Shown: piece after piece, positions 1-5,358 of the stretch
Layout: each line of letters begins with the position of its first letter
Numbering within the stretch: the stretch's first letter is position 1
Source of the DNA: Actinomycetota bacterium
Lineage (GTDB): Bacteria; Actinomycetota; Thermoleophilia; Solirubrobacterales; Solirubrobacteraceae
NCBI GenBank assembly: GCA_009699565.1
Contig: WLNX01000132.1
Span: 1-5,358 of the forward strand
Direction of reading: 5' to 3'
Length of the DNA: 5,358 bases
The notes under the pieces: generated by a model
What the model saw: only the letters and a program-made list of their open reading frames with translations
Database searches by the model: none
What the model was told of the DNA's origin: nothing
Translations under genes and position numbers: made by a program

Positions 1-3752
<3,752 letters not shown>

Positions 3753-3868
3753 CGCTAAAAATCGCTGCGGGCAGCCTGCTGTGCGCCGGCCCCCAAAGCG
3801 AACCGCCCATTCTAGTGGCAGAAGGGGTTTTCGGGGACTCCCGCTGCGCCCGCCTTTTTGAGCGATAT
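3753..3868 (-). promoter_or_regulatory. Intergenic leader of gltB with weak promoter candidate
   Basis: This 116-bp gap separates the stop codon of the helicase-nuclease gene from the gltB start. On the minus strand it holds a -10-like hexamer TAGAAT (3809-3814), which would place a transcript start roughly 50 bases before the gltB ATG. The matching -35 position is C-rich and does not resemble TTGACA, so a standard housekeeping promoter is only weakly supported. The gap contains no convincing operator or riboswitch fold that I can recognise by eye. gltB could have its own promoter here or be read through from the upstream gene. Confidence 0.25.
3757..3775 (-). other. Small hairpin followed by T-run next to the gltB start codon
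   Basis: On the minus strand a perfect inverted repeat GCTGC-CC-GCAGC (3764-3775; more plausibly a 4-bp stem with a CCCG tetraloop) is followed by GA and five T residues (3757-3761), ending four bases before the gltB ATG. The shape recalls a minimal intrinsic terminator, but the stem is too short to terminate well. Its placement against the start codon leaves no room for a Shine-Dalgarno sequence at normal spacing. It may be chance, or a weak element affecting translation or transcript ends. Confidence 0.25.
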
Positions 3869-5358
3869 CTAAAGAGTTCGGCTGGTCTCGGCGTCGCTGT
3901 GCGAGCAGAGCCCCGGCATGTTTCCAACCGGACGAGCGGGGCAGCCGGTGCAGAGGCCCCTGTGAGGATGATCACTGACCGGAAAGTCCGATTTGGTGAC
4001 GGTCTCGGCGGCGGCGCGAAGCCGGCCGACGAGCTCGCCTTCCTGAGAGGAGTTGAAGGTCGCACTGACGCGCTCGCCCGGGCGCTGAAGGAAACAGTGG
4101 ATCACTTCGACCTCCTCCGCCCCTCGCCTCAGGGCGGCGAGCGCATATGCGTCCCGTTGAAGGCCGTAGCGAGCCTCGACCTTGTGGTCGAGATCGTCGT
4201 CATCACCGACCTTGTCTGTCTTGTAGTCGACCACGAGCATGCGCCCATCGGCGCCGGCAGCGAGCGCGTCGATCGTTCCGACAAGCACGGGAAGGGTTGG
4301 ATCACCGGGCACGATCTCAAGCGCGAAACTGCTCTCGCACTCGACGTCGGTCGATTCGGACAGCTCTTCCCAGACCGGGCTGCCGATGAAGGCTTCGAGC
4401 ATTGTTCGCTGATCCTTGATCGAATCCCGATCGGTCTTGGCGCCCTCAATGGACGATGCAACATCGAGGATCTGCTCTTCCGACGGCGCCTGCTCATCGG
4501 CCGAGAACGTCAACTTCTCAAGCAACTGGTGGGTCAGCGTCCCCCTGGCTCTCGCCCCAACGGAGCCGTCGCTGTAGCCGTCATCCTCACGCGGCGGCAA
4601 CCCAACAAGATTCTCTAGGTACCAGCGGTACGGGCACTCCGCCACGCGCGCGAGCAACGAATAGCTAATCGTCGCGACGGCCGGCGCCGCGAGAGCGCTT
4701 AGCGCGACTGGGATTGCCTGCGCCGTCCCTGCGCCGTCGCCTGCCTCCTTCGCCACGGGATCGGCGAAGAGCTCGGCGGCCCGGTCGGGAGAGCTGACTA
4801 CAAGCTTTATTTCGCCTTCCCCATGCTCGCTCGCGATCGGCACGATCTGATCGCCCCCCGCCTCGATCAGCTCGGTTGCGTTGGCGCCAAGCAGCCCGGG
4901 CACCATCCAGATCAGGCAACTGCGCCCCCGCGTGTCGTCGATCGACCAATCGGCGCCTGCCTTCTCGGCCCCGGAGAGAATCAGGCGGCGCTCCGCCCGC
5001 GTGACGGCAACGTGAATCTTTCGCCGCCGCTCAAAGTGGGCGGCGAGATCGGCCTGCTGCTTGAGCTCCGCCATTGCGCCGAGCTCCTGCTTCTCGCCCT
5101 CGTCTCCGGCGCAGTAGAGCGCACAGCCAACCTGGCCGCCGTCGACGCGAATCATCGGGCTGTCCGAGCGCACACCGGTGCCCAGAGTCGGAACAACGAC
5201 CACCGGGTACTCAAGTCCCTTGGCCGAATGGATGGTCATTAGCCGCACCGGGCCGTCGGGATCGCTCTCGTCGTCGTCGACATCACCCCCGAGCGGCGCG
5301 TCGGTCTCGTCCGAGCGACCCTCGGAAGCCTCCGCCACCCAAGCCACAAATCGGCGCA
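3869..5358 (-). CDS. UvrD/AddA-family helicase with C-terminal RecB-like nuclease, 5' end cut by window edge
   Basis: This is the C-terminal part of a superfamily 1 helicase-nuclease that probably resects double-strand breaks, like AddA, AdnA/AdnB or RecB. The frame is open to the right edge, so the true start and helicase motifs I-IV lie outside. Numbering from the GTG at 5347 (internal, probably not the start), an Asp-rich stretch (22-31) leads into motif V, VRLMTIHSAKGLEYPVVVV (34-52). Motif VI is HVAVTRAERRLIL (112-124). The nuclease domain begins at ISYSLLARVAECPYRWYLENLVGLP (227-251). Its catalytic set is His273 (THQLLE), Asp360 (VGTID), Asp374 and Lys376 (VVDYKT), plus Gln397/Tyr401 (LQRDAY), so it looks active. 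Cys238 with Cys466, Cys469 and Cys481 could bind a 4Fe-4S cluster as in AddB-type nucleases, though the last spacing (11 residues) is long. I cannot choose between an AddA-like and an AdnB-like assignment without the N-terminus and the upstream neighbour. The gene ends with TAG at 3869-3871. Confidence 0.9.
   Translation of the reverse strand, partial: RRFVAWVAEASEGRSDETDAPLGGDVDDDESDPDGPVRLMTIHSAKGLEYPVVVVPTLGTGVRSDSPMIRVDGGQVGCALYCAGDEGEKQELGAMAELKQQADLAAHFERRRKIHVAVTRAERRLILSGAEKAGADWSIDDTRGRSCLIWMVPGLLGANATELIEAGGDQIVPIASEHGEGEIKLVVSSPDRAAELFADPVAKEAGDGAGTAQAIPVALSALAAPAVATISYSLLARVAECPYRWYLENLVGLPPREDDGYSDGSVGARARGTLTHQLLEKLTFSADEQAPSEEQILDVASSIEGAKTDRDSIKDQRTMLEAFIGSPVWEELSESTDVECESSFALEIVPGDPTLPVLVGTIDALAAGADGRMLVVDYKTDKVGDDDDLDHKVEARYGLQRDAYALAALRRGAEEVEVIHCFLQRPGERVSATFNSSQEGELVGRLRAAAETVTKSDFPVSDHPHRGLCTGCPARPVGNMPGLCSHSDAETSRTL

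Noticed and set aside
3825..3860. Possible plus-strand terminator: GGGGACTCCC followed downstream by TTTTT
   Set aside because: The small palindrome is separated from the T-run by about 15 bases with no stem directly before the T residues, and no plus-strand gene needs a terminator here.
3815..4618. Plus-strand open frame of 267 codons covering the intergenic gap and the nuclease domain
   Set aside because: It is antisense to the conserved nuclease motifs (VGTID, VVDYKT, LQRDAY). It runs across the gltB leader, but its product shows no domain and no good ribosome binding site was seen.

Overview
The window is GC-rich bacterial chromosomal DNA carrying two protein genes. Both are on the minus strand, both are cut by a window edge, and a 116-bp gap separates them. 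Read in the direction of transcription (right to left), the right third (3869-5358) is the C-terminal half of a UvrD/AddA-type helicase fused to a RecB-like PD-(D/E)XK nuclease domain. The left two thirds (1-3752) is gltB, the large subunit of glutamate synthase. It is intact from its start codon through residue 1250 and then runs off the left edge.

The GC-rich composition, the strong third-position G/C bias and the style of the helicase-nuclease suggest a high-GC Gram-positive lineage (Actinobacteria in the broad sense, possibly a deep branch such as Thermoleophilia). This is an inference from sequence character, not a demonstrated assignment. No rRNA, tRNA, mobile element, CRISPR array or other repeat was seen.

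Region by region: 1-3752 is gltB, translated codon by codon with no internal stop or frameshift found. It contains the class II glutamine amidotransferase domain with its N-terminal nucleophile cysteine, the central domain, the FMN/2-oxoglutarate synthase domain, the three-cysteine 3Fe-4S motif and the first residues leading into the C-terminal beta-helix domain. 3753-3868 is the intergenic leader, with a weak -10-like hexamer and a small hairpin plus T-run abutting the gltB start. 3869-5358 holds helicase motifs V and VI, a linker, the nuclease catalytic residues and four cysteines that could hold an iron-sulfur cluster.

The two genes have no obvious functional link: one serves ammonia assimilation (the GS-GOGAT cycle), the other DNA double-strand-break processing. 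Their adjacency may be only co-directional housekeeping order. I found no evidence of a new system. The points most worth a second look are the unusually long last spacing in the nuclease cysteine motif and the odd gltB leader. Long open frames on the opposite strand are read as codon-bias shadows.
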